A stretch of DNA of 8,943 nucleotides, taken from the NCBI GenBank assembly GCA_031431235.1, contig JANPDA010000182.1, positions 1-8,943 of the forward strand, read 5' to 3'. Origin of the DNA: JANNSW01 sp031431235 (GTDB lineage Bacteria > Pseudomonadota > Alphaproteobacteria > Rhizobiales > Hyphomicrobiaceae). The first letter of the stretch is position 1. Every line of letters begins with the position of its first letter. The notes below the pieces were generated by a model. The model had not been told where the DNA came from. It saw only the letters and a list, made by a program, of their open reading frames with translations, and did no database searches. A program made the translations under genes and the position numbers. Below are positions 1-5,944 of the stretch, in pieces.

Positions 1-12
1 GAATCCGATAAT

Positions 13-468
13 TCATGCGCTGCCCCGTTCGTCCTTGTGACGAGGCCCATGGCGCACCGGTTTTGCCCCTCGGCCCGACGCCGCGAACCGGGGCAGGTCG
101 TCATGCACCTCGAACCAGCTGACCTGCTCGCCCGTGTGGACGTGAGCCGTCGGCCGGAGCGCGGAGGGATCGGCGAGGGTGCCGTGATAGAGGTGCACCT
201 CGCCGGGGAAGCTCGCCTCGGATTCGAAGGCGATCGGCGAGCCGCAGCTCGGGCAGAAGCTGCGGAACACGCCCGGCGAGGATTGGTAGCGGGCCGGCAC
301 GCCAGATAGATAGGTGAGCTTATCGCGCGCCACGCCGACGAAAGTCGCGAGCATCGAGGATGTCTGCCGCCGGCAACTCTGGCAATGGCAATGCGCAACC
401 CACAACGGGGGACCATCGAGCTCATAGCGGATTTGCCGGCAAAGGCAGTGCCCGGAGGTTGTGGTCAT
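13..468 (-). CDS. GFA-family (CENP-V/GFA domain) zinc-binding protein
   Basis: This 151-residue protein has the cysteine layout of the GFA fold: Cys8-x-Cys10 near the N-terminus, Cys27-x-Cys29-x2-Cys32 (in HCHCQSCRR) and Cys72-x2-Cys75 (in FCPSCGSP). These are the zinc-binding positions of the family. Length is normal for a single-domain GFA protein. The family is named after glutathione-dependent formaldehyde-activating enzyme, but most members have no proven activity, so a role in formaldehyde handling is only a hypothesis; it gains some interest because a formaldehyde-producing methanethiol oxidase lies 1.3 kb away on the same strand. The ATG at 468-466 is preceded by GGGAGA (480-475) at good spacing. 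The last ~25 residues are basic and low-complexity. The gene is separated from the downstream operons by the AT-rich island, so co-transcription is unlikely. Family call is firm, function is not. Confidence 0.9.
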   Translation of the reverse strand: MTTTSGHCLCRQIRYELDGPPLWVAHCHCQSCRRQTSSMLATFVGVARDKLTYLSGVPARYQSSPGVFRSFCPSCGSPIAFESEASFPGEVHLYHGTLADPSALRPTAHVHTGEQVSWFEVHDDLPRFAASGRGAKPVRHGPRHKDERGSA

Positions 469-761
469 GCGTGATCTCCCATACTGTGCTGCTCGCAGTT
501 TGCCATGCTACCGGGCTTGCCGCTGCTGCGCCAGCGTCGGCGCAACGGTGTCAGGCACCATCGCCGGAGGTTCGGATCCGATCGGATGCGCTACTATGGG
601 GGTCAAAGAAGCATCGTGGCACATCGTGACAGATAACGCCGCGACACGTCTAGCTCGTCCAGCCGCTAATTTTCAGTAAATAAATATAAATCAACAATTA
701 GGCATCATATTGTATTTATTTAATATAAAAACCAGAATAATTCACAAAATGGAGGTATGCT
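469..761. other. Intergenic region leading into the AT-rich island
   Basis: No convincing gene is seen. Bases 469 to about 660 are GC-rich like the host and contain a 6-bp-stem hairpin (527-532 with 539-544, 6-nt loop). From about 665 composition turns abruptly AT-rich. The GFA gene promoter should lie in the left part, reading leftward, but no clear -35/-10 pair stands out. Confidence 0.5.
677..722. repeat. AT-rich 10-bp inverted repeat at the left island edge
   Basis: TAAATAAATA at 677-686 is perfectly complementary in inverted orientation to TATTTATTTA at 713-722, with 26 bases between. It lies at the left composition boundary and 40 bases upstream of the small membrane-protein start. It could be an operator, a hairpin in the mRNA leader or an element end. 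In such AT-rich DNA a 10-bp match has limited weight. Confidence 0.45.
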
Positions 762-1064
762 TTGATTGAAACACACATGTCACTTGTAATGGCATTCTCC
801 ATAATACTGTTATTGTTGCACGTAGCCGGAGGAACCAATTTTCCTCTTATATTTTATTTTTATTACATACATAAATTTGATATGTCAAAAGACGTAAAGC
901 TTTATGTTCATTTATCGGATGTCGATTCGAAACAATATCCGTACAATTACATTGGCGTTCGAAAGCTCGGTTATTCTGCTGTGTATTTCTTTCTATTTCT
1001 ATTGTTTAGTTATCACACCGTAGTTAGGATGGTTAAAATTATGAAACTGTTTACATTATTATAA
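762..1064 (+). CDS. Small AT-rich orphan protein with two membrane segments
   Basis: I do not recognise this 100-residue protein. It has a long hydrophobic stretch at about residues 7-36 (IILLLL, then FYFYYI), a polar middle of about residues 38-68 rich in Asp, Lys and Tyr, and a second membrane segment at about 69-88 (YFFLFLLF), followed by a basic tail. Two membrane passes with a ~30-residue loop are likely. The start is taken as TTG at 762 because GGAGG (751-755) lies 6 bases upstream; the ATG at 777 (Met6) is the alternative. Base composition and codon use (AT-ending codons, many Tyr/Phe/Ile/Lys, no Trp) differ sharply from every neighbour, which points to horizontal acquisition. The good ribosome site suggests a genuine, possibly still expressed gene. 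The polar loop and small size resemble immunity or holin-like proteins only in the loosest sense, so no function is assigned. Confidence 0.6.
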   Translation: MIETHMSLVMAFSIILLLLHVAGGTNFPLIFYFYYIHKFDMSKDVKLYVHLSDVDSKQYPYNYIGVRKLGYSAVYFFLFLLFSYHTVVRMVKIMKLFTLL

Positions 1065-1082
1065 AAATGCCGCATAGCATAG

Positions 1083-1457
1083 AAATCACGTGGAATCATC
1101 GCAAATTATTCCAATTCAGACGATAATAACGTGTATAATACAGATTTTTCATTAGATAAATTTGATGTAGATATCGTCAGAAAATTGATGGAAGACATTC
1201 ATGTGCGTCAATCCGATAAAGTCGGTGTGTTTCCTGGATTAGGTGTCGGGGTTGTTGGTATTTCATGATCAAAATATATTACAACGGGGAAAACATATAT
1301 CGATGTCGAAGAACTTGGTTTAATGGTGAGTTTTGATAATAATCCAAACGCAGGATCACTCTCTGCATGAATATCGCAATTCGGACTTGGACTAGGTGTC
1401 ATAGCGGGGATAGGTCCATATGGAGGAATAGCACTCCAAGGTCAGATTGATAACAAA
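1083..1457 (+). pseudogene. Decayed (or UGA-recoded) AT-rich coding frame, C-terminal part glycine-rich
   Basis: One frame runs from 1083 to the right edge of the AT-rich tract with no TAA or TAG, which is unlikely by chance over ~125 codons of this composition. It is broken only by TGA at 1266-1268 and TGA at 1368-1370. The translation looks protein-like: a charged stretch (DFSLDKFDVDIVRKLMEDIH), then glycine-rich hydrophobic strands (VFPGLGVGVVGIS, TGA, then SKYITTGKTYIDVEELGLMV), a polar turn (SFDNNPNAGSLSA), TGA, then ISQFGLGLGVIAGIGPYGG. No in-frame TGG exists. No start codon with a ribosome site is obvious; upstream in the same frame are TAG (1080) and TAA (1062), the latter ending the preceding ORF. 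The end runs into the terminator and tail of the ferredoxin gene. The simplest reading is a decayed remnant; a donor that reads UGA as Trp is the alternative. The family is not recognised. Confidence 0.5.
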
Positions 1458-1476
1458 AGGCACCATCACCGGAGCC
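1452..1476 (-). terminator. Rho-independent terminator of the acuI-oxidase-ferredoxin operon
   Basis: Read on the minus strand, GGCTCC (1476-1471), loop GGTGAT and GGTGCC (1464-1459) form a 6-bp stem with one T-T mismatch, followed at once by TTTTGTT. It begins 11 bases after the ferredoxin stop. It lies on the right boundary of the AT-rich tract. Confidence 0.55.
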
Positions 1477-1486
1477 CGCGCGCCAC

Positions 1487-1804
1487 TCAGCCCCGCTGGA
1501 ACGGATTGCGATAGAGCCTGTCCTGGCTCTCGACGCCGACCTCGAGCACACAGTCCGACCGCGGACGGGCGACGCAGAGCAGCACGAAGCCGTCGGCAAT
1601 CTGATCGGGCTTCAACGCGACGCCCTCCGACTGATCGACGCGGCCGGAGACGAGCCGCGCTGCGCAGGTAATGCACCCGCCATAACGGCAGCCGAACGGC
1701 AGCACTACGCCCTGATCCTCGGCAGCCTCGAGGATCGGCTCGTCATCGCCGCATTCGACGATGCGTCCCCCGCGATTGGCGAGCGCGATGTGGTAGGCCG
1801 GCAC
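1487..1804 (-). CDS. Plant-type [2Fe-2S] ferredoxin
   Basis: This 105-residue protein is a single Fer2 (beta-grasp) domain and a small soluble electron carrier. The cluster ligands are complete: Cys39-x4-Cys44-x2-Cys47-x29-Cys77, with FGCRYGGCITCA around the first three and LLCVARP around the fourth. Cys18 is an extra cysteine outside the motif. The start is GTG at 1804; the methanethiol oxidase stop (TAG, 1816-1814) is only 9 bases upstream and in the same frame. The only Shine-Dalgarno-like sequence, GGAGAG, directly abuts the GTG, so initiation probably depends on translational coupling or an unusual start. As third gene of the acuI-oxidase-ferredoxin operon it is a candidate redox partner of the oxidase, but SBP56 enzymes are known as oxygen-using oxidases and no ferredoxin need is established. 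The structural call is secure; the partner is not. Confidence 0.92.
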   Translation of the reverse strand: MPAYHIALANRGGRIVECGDDEPILEAAEDQGVVLPFGCRYGGCITCAARLVSGRVDQSEGVALKPDQIADGFVLLCVARPRSDCVLEVGVESQDRLYRNPFQRG

Positions 1805-1813
1805 CTCTCCGGC

Positions 1814-3193
1814 CTAAATCCAGATGTCGGACGTGCAGTCACCGCCGGGATAGCGCATCTCGTGGGCGCGCGCCGGACCCTTCGGCTCCTTGGCGAAGTC
1901 GACGAAGAATTTCGGGTTGAGCACCATGCCACCCTTCTCGGTATCACAGTCGATCTGCACCATGCAGGAGCCCATTTTCTTCATGTCGGGATAGAATTGG
2001 TTGTCCCAGGTGGAGAAGAGCGAGTTCGTGACATAGAGCCGCTTGCCGTCGAGCGAGAGCTGGATCATCTGCGGTCCGCCGCTGACCTTCTTGCCGTTCA
2101 CCTGTGGCGCGCGTCCGAGCAGCCCGCCGAGCCAGACCTGCCCGGTGAACTTCGGCTTTGCCGGATCGGAGATGTCGTACTGGCGCACATCGCCATGCAG
2201 CCAGTTGGAGAAATAGAGGAAGCGGTCGTCCATGGAGACGAGGATGTCGGTAATGAGAGAGGGCACCTGGATCGGCCAGCCGATGACGTCGACGGGCGGC
2301 ACGTCGATCACCTTGTCGACCTGCCAGCCCTTGCCGTTCTTGTGCCAATGGAAGACGTTTGAGGAAAGCGTCGCGGCAACGAAACCGTGGGTCGAATCCG
2401 GGTCGTGGTGGAAGCGCACCTCCAGCGGGATCATGCCCTCGCTGCCCAGGTCGACGCTCTTCTTGATCGACTTCTTCTTGAAATCCCAGAAATGGATCGA
2501 GTGGCCATACTTGCCGGCGCTCACATCGGCCAGATCGAATCCGGGCATGAAGGTGTTGGGCGCGGCCCACTCGCTCGACACCATCACGTTGTGGCGCGGC
2601 TGGTACCAGAAGTCGTAGTTGAAGTTCATGCCCTCGATGTTCTTCTCCCAGCGTCCGACGATCTCGAAATCCTCGTTCAGATGCAGAAACCCGCCGGGCG
2701 CATTGCCCTTGGCGTCGCCCAGCATCGAGATGATGATGTCGGAGCCCAGGCAATGCACCGTATGGGGCCCCGAGAGATTGGTCTTCTTCCTGATCTCCTC
2801 GCCCTCGATCACCTTGTGCAGCTTCGGCTTCCTCGGATCGCTCACGCAGTCGACGATGTGGATGCGGCTCGAGCGCACGCCCGGCACGATCAGATAGCGG
2901 CGTTCCTTGCTCGCGTCGCCATGACAGGACGAGCAGGCGTTCCAGCCGATGTGGTGCAGCTCGTCGCCGATGTTGGGCATGGCCAGGCGATGGACGACCT
3001 TGGAGTAGGTCGGGCTGTTGGGATCGACGTCGATGGTCGCCAGGTAATCCGGCGCCTCGACCCCGGTGCCGGTGTAGAGGGCGACCGAGTAGAGCAGCTT
3101 CTCGCGCGGCGCCTTCATCGCCTCCAGCGGCGAGGCATAGCCCGGACCCGCCGACGCGCAGCAGTTGTCGTCCTTCTTGGGTGACTTGGCCAT
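1814..3193 (-). CDS. mtoX: SBP56/SELENBP1-family methanethiol oxidase (selenium-binding protein)
   Basis: This 459-residue protein matches the SBP56 family along its whole length (human SELENBP1 is 472 residues). Recognisable blocks include GPGYASPLEAMKAPRE (16-31), APDYLATIDVDP (47-58), ELHHIGWNACSSCHGD (78-93), and further on YDFWYQPRHNVM, TDILVSMDDRFLYFSNWLHG, SGGPQMIQLSLDGKRLYVTNS and, at the C-terminus, RYPGGDCTSDIWI. The family is a beta-propeller; characterised members oxidise methanethiol to formaldehyde, hydrogen sulfide and hydrogen peroxide, and the bacterial MtoX enzyme depends on copper. There is no signal peptide, unlike periplasmic MtoX of Hyphomicrobium, so this one is probably cytoplasmic. 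From recalled alignment, human Cys57 (reported selenium site) is Ser64 here while the CSSC pair (Cys87, Cys90) is kept. The ATG at 3193 is preceded by GGAGGA. acuI ends 23 bp upstream and the ferredoxin starts 9 bp downstream, so this is an operon. A longer upstream open frame is a shadow of acuI. The symbol is tentative. Confidence 0.93.
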   Translation of the reverse strand: MAKSPKKDDNCCASAGPGYASPLEAMKAPREKLLYSVALYTGTGVEAPDYLATIDVDPNSPTYSKVVHRLAMPNIGDELHHIGWNACSSCHGDASKERRYLIVPGVRSSRIHIVDCVSDPRKPKLHKVIEGEEIRKKTNLSGPHTVHCLGSDIIISMLGDAKGNAPGGFLHLNEDFEIVGRWEKNIEGMNFNYDFWYQPRHNVMVSSEWAAPNTFMPGFDLADVSAGKYGHSIHFWDFKKKSIKKSVDLGSEGMIPLEVRFHHDPDSTHGFVAATLSSNVFHWHKNGKGWQVDKVIDVPPVDVIGWPIQVPSLITDILVSMDDRFLYFSNWLHGDVRQYDISDPAKPKFTGQVWLGGLLGRAPQVNGKKVSGGPQMIQLSLDGKRLYVTNSLFSTWDNQFYPDMKKMGSCMVQIDCDTEKGGMVLNPKFFVDFAKEPKGPARAHEMRYPGGDCTSDIWI

Positions 3194-3216
3194 CGCTTCC
3201 TCCGTTGTTGTCGTCG

Positions 3217-4212
3217 TCAAACTCTCACGTCCACCACGACACGCCCCTTCACCTGACCCTTCAGGATCGCCTTGCCGAGCTTGGGCAGGTCGGCGAGCTT
3301 GGCTGGCTCGATCATCGCCTCGAGTTTTTCGAGCGGCAGGTCGGATGCGATCCGCTGCCAGGCCGCGACCCGGTCTGCATAGGGCCGCATCACGCTGTCG
3401 ATGCCGAGCAGGTTCACGCCGCGCAGCAGGAATGGAACGACCGTCGCCGGCAGGCTCGCCCCGCCAGCGAGACCGACGGCGGCGACGGACGCGTTGTATT
3501 TCATCTGCCCGAGCACGCGCGCGAGCATGGCGCCGCCGACCGCGTCCACGCACCCGGCCCAGGTCTCCGCTTCGAGCGGTCGCTTGGAGACTTCCGCCAG
3601 CTCCTCGCGCGCAACGATGCGCTTGGCGCCGAGCCCTTTCAGATAGTCGCCCGTCTCGGGACGCCCCGTCACGGCTGCCACGTCGTAGCCGAGCTTGGAG
3701 AGGATCGCGACGGCGACCGAGCCGACGCCACCGGCGGCGCCCGTCACCAGCACCTCGCCCTTCGCCGGTGTCATGCCATGGGCTTCCAACGCCATGACGG
3801 CCAGCATCGAGGTGAAGCCGGCCGTGCCGACCGCCATTGCCTGCCGCGTGGTCAGCCCCTTGGGCAGCGGCACCAGCCAGTCGGCCTTGACCTTGGCCTT
3901 CTCGCCATAGCCGCCCCACCAGGCCTCGCCCACCCGCCAGCCGGTCAGCACGACCTTGTCGCCCGGCTTGTAGCGCGCGTCGCTCGACGCCTCGACCGTG
4001 CCGGCGAAATCGATGCCCGGCACATGCGGATAGGTGCGAACCAGACCGCCTGCGCCGGTGATGCAGAGGCCGTCCTTGTAGTTCAATGTCGAATGCTCGA
4101 CCTTGACGGTCACGTTGCCGTCAGCCGGCAGGCGCGAGTCCTCGAGGGTCTCGACGGCCTGCGAGATCGTGCCGTCCTCGGCCTTCGAGACGACAAGGGC
4201 GCGAAAGCTCAT
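3217..4212 (-). CDS. acuI: AcuI/YhdH-type acrylyl-CoA reductase (NADPH), MDR family
   Basis: This 331-residue zinc-free medium-chain dehydrogenase/reductase has the features of the YhdH/AcuI subfamily: STLNYKDGLCITGAGGLVR (41-59), YPHVPGIDFAGTVEAS (61-76), GWRVGEAWWGGYGEKAKV (91-108) and the nucleotide-binding VTGAAGGVGSVA (156-167), with the substrate-side C-terminal domain ending in KGQVKGRVVVDV. Characterised AcuI enzymes reduce the toxic acryloyl-CoA to propanoyl-CoA with NADPH. acuI is often found beside dmdA or DMSP lyase genes in marine alphaproteobacteria; here dmdA lies 0.6 kb upstream on the same strand. The start ATG at 4212 has GAGGAG upstream. It is the first gene of an operon with the SBP56 oxidase and ferredoxin. 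YhdH-like quinone reductases of unknown role are the alternative; the neighbours favour AcuI. Confidence 0.88.
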   Translation of the reverse strand: MSFRALVVSKAEDGTISQAVETLEDSRLPADGNVTVKVEHSTLNYKDGLCITGAGGLVRTYPHVPGIDFAGTVEASSDARYKPGDKVVLTGWRVGEAWWGGYGEKAKVKADWLVPLPKGLTTRQAMAVGTAGFTSMLAVMALEAHGMTPAKGEVLVTGAAGGVGSVAVAILSKLGYDVAAVTGRPETGDYLKGLGAKRIVAREELAEVSKRPLEAETWAGCVDAVGGAMLARVLGQMKYNASVAAVGLAGGASLPATVVPFLLRGVNLLGIDSVMRPYADRVAAWQRIASDLPLEKLEAMIEPAKLADLPKLGKAILKGQVKGRVVVDVRV

Positions 4213-4356
4213 GAGTGCGTTCTCCTCGGGGATCGGTTCGCTCGACTCTTAACCCGCATTGGGACCGGTAGAAAGTGGCGATCCGACTGCCCGAGCGTCT
4301 GGCCCGACAGAGCTCGATCATGATAGGATGAATGAATGGATGGAGATCTTGCAGAC
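4213..4356. promoter_or_regulatory. Divergent leader between acuI and the vapB remnant
   Basis: This stretch should hold the promoter of the acuI operon reading leftward. No confident -35/-10 pair can be named. A short imperfect ATGA/ATGG tandem (4328-4342) precedes the vapB start and supplies a GGAG (4341-4344). Confidence 0.3.
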
Positions 4357-4633
4357 ATGACGACAACCCTGCCTGCGGACATCGAGACTGAGGCACTGGA
4401 CCTGAGTCAGAACACTAGCGAGTGGCAAGCCGCTCGCCAGGGTCGTGCATGAGGCCATCCGTGAGAAGGCAGCGGCAGCGGGCTTGCTGCAAACGGGGCA
4501 CGTCCGGCTCGATCGCGAGGAACGCTTCGCACGCATGCTTGCGCTTTCCGAGGAGTTTGCCGAGCTACCGGTGCTCGATGGGCGAGAAGCCGATGACATC
4601 ATCGGTTACGATGAGTACGGCGTGCCGAGGTGA
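4357..4633 (+). pseudogene. vapB: vapB antitoxin remnant, frameshifted
   Basis: The right part, in one frame from 4406 to the TGA at 4631-4633, reads RTLASGKPLARVVHEAIREK, then a charged middle, then ELPVLDGREADDIIGYDEYGVPR, a characteristic C-terminus of VapB (Rv0623/PSK-like) antitoxins, the part that clamps the VapC toxin. The N-terminus MTTTLPADIETEALDL lies at 4357-4404 in the preceding frame. Joining the two by skipping one base near 4405 restores a typical antitoxin of about 92 residues, so a one-base frameshift is inferred. An internal GTG (4445) would give a 62-residue protein lacking the DNA-binding end. The last base of its sense codons and its stop overlap the vapC start (GTGA), as in intact vapBC operons. 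It is probably non-functional as a repressor. Confidence 0.75.
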
Positions 4634-4683
4634 TCGTCATCGACACATCCGCTCTGGTTGCTATCACCAATCACGAACAGTAA
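4630..4683 (+). pseudogene. vapC: vapC PIN-domain toxin remnant, truncated after 17 codons
   Basis: Starting at GTG 4630, overlapping the vapB stop, the frame encodes VIVIDTSALVAITNHEQ and then TAA (4681-4683). This is the first beta strand and catalytic Asp (IDTSALVAI) of a PIN-domain ribonuclease of the VapC type, normally about 130 residues. The three other acidic catalytic residues are gone. Immediately after the break comes a palindromic repeat element, which probably replaced the rest of the gene. No further vapC sequence is seen before the dmdA 3' end. Confidence 0.75.
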
Positions 4684-4689
4684 CAGCAA

Positions 4690-4775
4690 CGTCGTTCCCG
4701 CGCAGGCGGGAAACCAGCCAACGAGCATTTCATAACAGTCGGTTTGTCTGGATGCCAGCCTGCGCTGGCATGACG
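4690..4775. repeat. REP/MITE-like element: two inverted 28-nt hairpin repeats
   Basis: Two related 28-nt arms (4690-4717 and 4748-4775) face each other. Each is itself a hairpin: TTCCCGC-GCAG-GCGGGAA (4695-4712) and ATGCCAGC-CTGC-GCTGGCAT (4752-4771), both perfect stems with 4-nt loops. Both arms begin CGTC and end CCAG when read inward. This is the familiar 'CGTC-hairpin-CCAG' intergenic repeat type found dispersed in proteobacterial genomes. It follows directly on the broken vapC and may also end the convergent vapBC and dmdA transcripts. Confidence 0.8.
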
Positions 4776-4809
4776 GGGAAGTAGGTCGATCGCCTGGGTA
4801 TGCATCAGA

Positions 4810-5931
4810 CTAGCGCCCCGGCGGGATCAAGGGAAGGTCGGCGACGGTGCCGGGCCGCGGTCCCTCCGGAGTCTCGATCGTGACGGCGAGGCCCGCCTCC
4901 CAATGATCCCGGTCGAGCAGCGCAAACGCGATTCCGCATTTGAGCTGCGGCGAGAACGCCGCCGAGGTGACATGCCCGATCGGCTTGCGTTTCGCCTTGA
5001 CCGGCCAGGGCAACACGCAACCGGGCACGGCTTGGGCATTGAACCGGATGCCGCGGACACGCCGCGCCGGCCCCTTGGCGGCGATCTCCTCGAGCGCCCG
5101 ACGGCCCATGCAGTCGACAGCGCGATTGAGATGGCAGAACCGCTCGAGTCCGGCTTCCAGCGGGTTGTTGGCCCGCGTCACGTCGTTGCCGAACGACAGG
5201 AGCCCGCTCTCGATCCGCTCGATCAGGTTCGGGCAGCCCGGCCCGACGTCCAGATCATCGCCTGCATCCATCAGCGCATCCCAGAGCTTCTCCCCGAGCG
5301 CCCAGTCGTCCAGATAAATCTCGAACCCGCCCTGCCGGCTCCAGCCGGTGCGGGCGACAATCAGCGGGTGGCGCTTGAAGGCGAGCGTGGCGAAGCGGAA
5401 GTACCCGATGCTCGCCACCTTGTCGCCGAGCACGCGGGCCATCAGGTCGTCCGCCTTCGGCCCCTGCACGGCGAGCGGCCAGACATCGGGCTCCGTGATC
5501 CTCGCCTGTAGCTTGCCCGCGTAGGCGAGGCCCTTGGCCCACAGCTCCACATCGGTGTCGGCGATCGAGAGCCAGAACCGGTCGGGTGCGAGTTTCAGGA
5601 TCACTGGATCGTTGATCATCAGCGCTGCTTCATCGATCAGCGGCGCGTAGAGGCATTGCCCGATCTGGGCTTTCGACAAGTCCCTCGGCGTCATCGACTG
5701 CACGAGCCGGGCCGCATCCGATCCGACGATCTCGACCTGGCGCTCGCAACCGACGTCCCATACCTGGACATGGCGCTTCAGGTGCCAATAATCCTCCTCG
5801 ACAGAGCGGAAGGAGGTCGCGAGCAACATGTGGTTGTAGACAGTGTAGCCCTTGACGCCGGCGGCTTCCACGCGGGCGGAAAAGGGTGTCCGGCGGGTGC
5901 GGCGGGAGGCGGCGAGAATGGGAGTGGTCAT
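4810..5931 (-). CDS. dmdA: DmdA-type dimethylsulfoniopropionate demethylase (GcvT fold)
   Basis: This 373-residue protein has the GcvT aminomethyltransferase fold and strongly resembles DMSP demethylase: RRTPFSARVEAAGVKGYTVY (13-32), NHMLLATSF (33-41), EEDYWHLKRHVQVWDVGCER (45-64), MTPRDLSKAQIGQC (80-93), MINDP (105-109), SIADTDVELWAKGLA (122-136), ITEPDVWPLAVQGPKADDLM (145-164), then GWSRQGGFEIYLDD and GPGCPNLIERIESGLLSFGND. The C-terminal GCV_T_C barrel covers about residues 285-365. DmdA transfers a methyl group from DMSP to tetrahydrofolate, giving 3-methylmercaptopropionate, in the cytoplasm. Residues 107-108 are ND where classical GcvT has DD, as in DmdA. The start is ATG 5931, which matches the DmdA N-terminus; an open extension to 6045 overlaps the upstream gene and is not used. 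DUF1326 ends 13 bp upstream, so the two genes are probably co-transcribed. A demethylase for another methyl donor within the DmdA-like clade remains possible. Confidence 0.85.
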   Translation of the reverse strand: MTTPILAASRRTRRTPFSARVEAAGVKGYTVYNHMLLATSFRSVEEDYWHLKRHVQVWDVGCERQVEIVGSDAARLVQSMTPRDLSKAQIGQCLYAPLIDEAALMINDPVILKLAPDRFWLSIADTDVELWAKGLAYAGKLQARITEPDVWPLAVQGPKADDLMARVLGDKVASIGYFRFATLAFKRHPLIVARTGWSRQGGFEIYLDDWALGEKLWDALMDAGDDLDVGPGCPNLIERIESGLLSFGNDVTRANNPLEAGLERFCHLNRAVDCMGRRALEEIAAKGPARRVRGIRFNAQAVPGCVLPWPVKAKRKPIGHVTSAAFSPQLKCGIAFALLDRDHWEAGLAVTIETPEGPRPGTVADLPLIPPGR

Positions 5932-5944
5932 GACCGGCGCTCGC

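Noticed and set aside
360..679. Small plus-strand frames upstream of the AT-rich tract
   Set aside because: They overlap the GFA gene or cross the composition boundary, have no domain features, and composition suggests chance open frames.
1208..1402. 64-residue minus-strand open frame in the AT-rich tract (Ser/Thr/Pro-rich)
   Set aside because: It has no ribosome site, is low-complexity, and lies antisense to the more protein-like plus-strand frame.
1814..3919. Long open frame giving a 701-residue protein with a ~242-residue N-terminal extension on the SBP56 oxidase
   Set aside because: The extension is an alternate-frame reading of acuI on the same strand, rich in Arg/Gly/Ala. The family N-terminus and a GGAGGA site fit ATG 3193.
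3181..4323. 380-residue plus-strand open frame opposite acuI
   Set aside because: It is a shadow of high-GC codons antisense to a clear AcuI family gene; its His/Arg/Ala-rich composition has no recognisable domain.
4903..5511. 202-residue plus-strand open frame inside dmdA
   Set aside because: It is antisense to DmdA, which has strong family motifs throughout.
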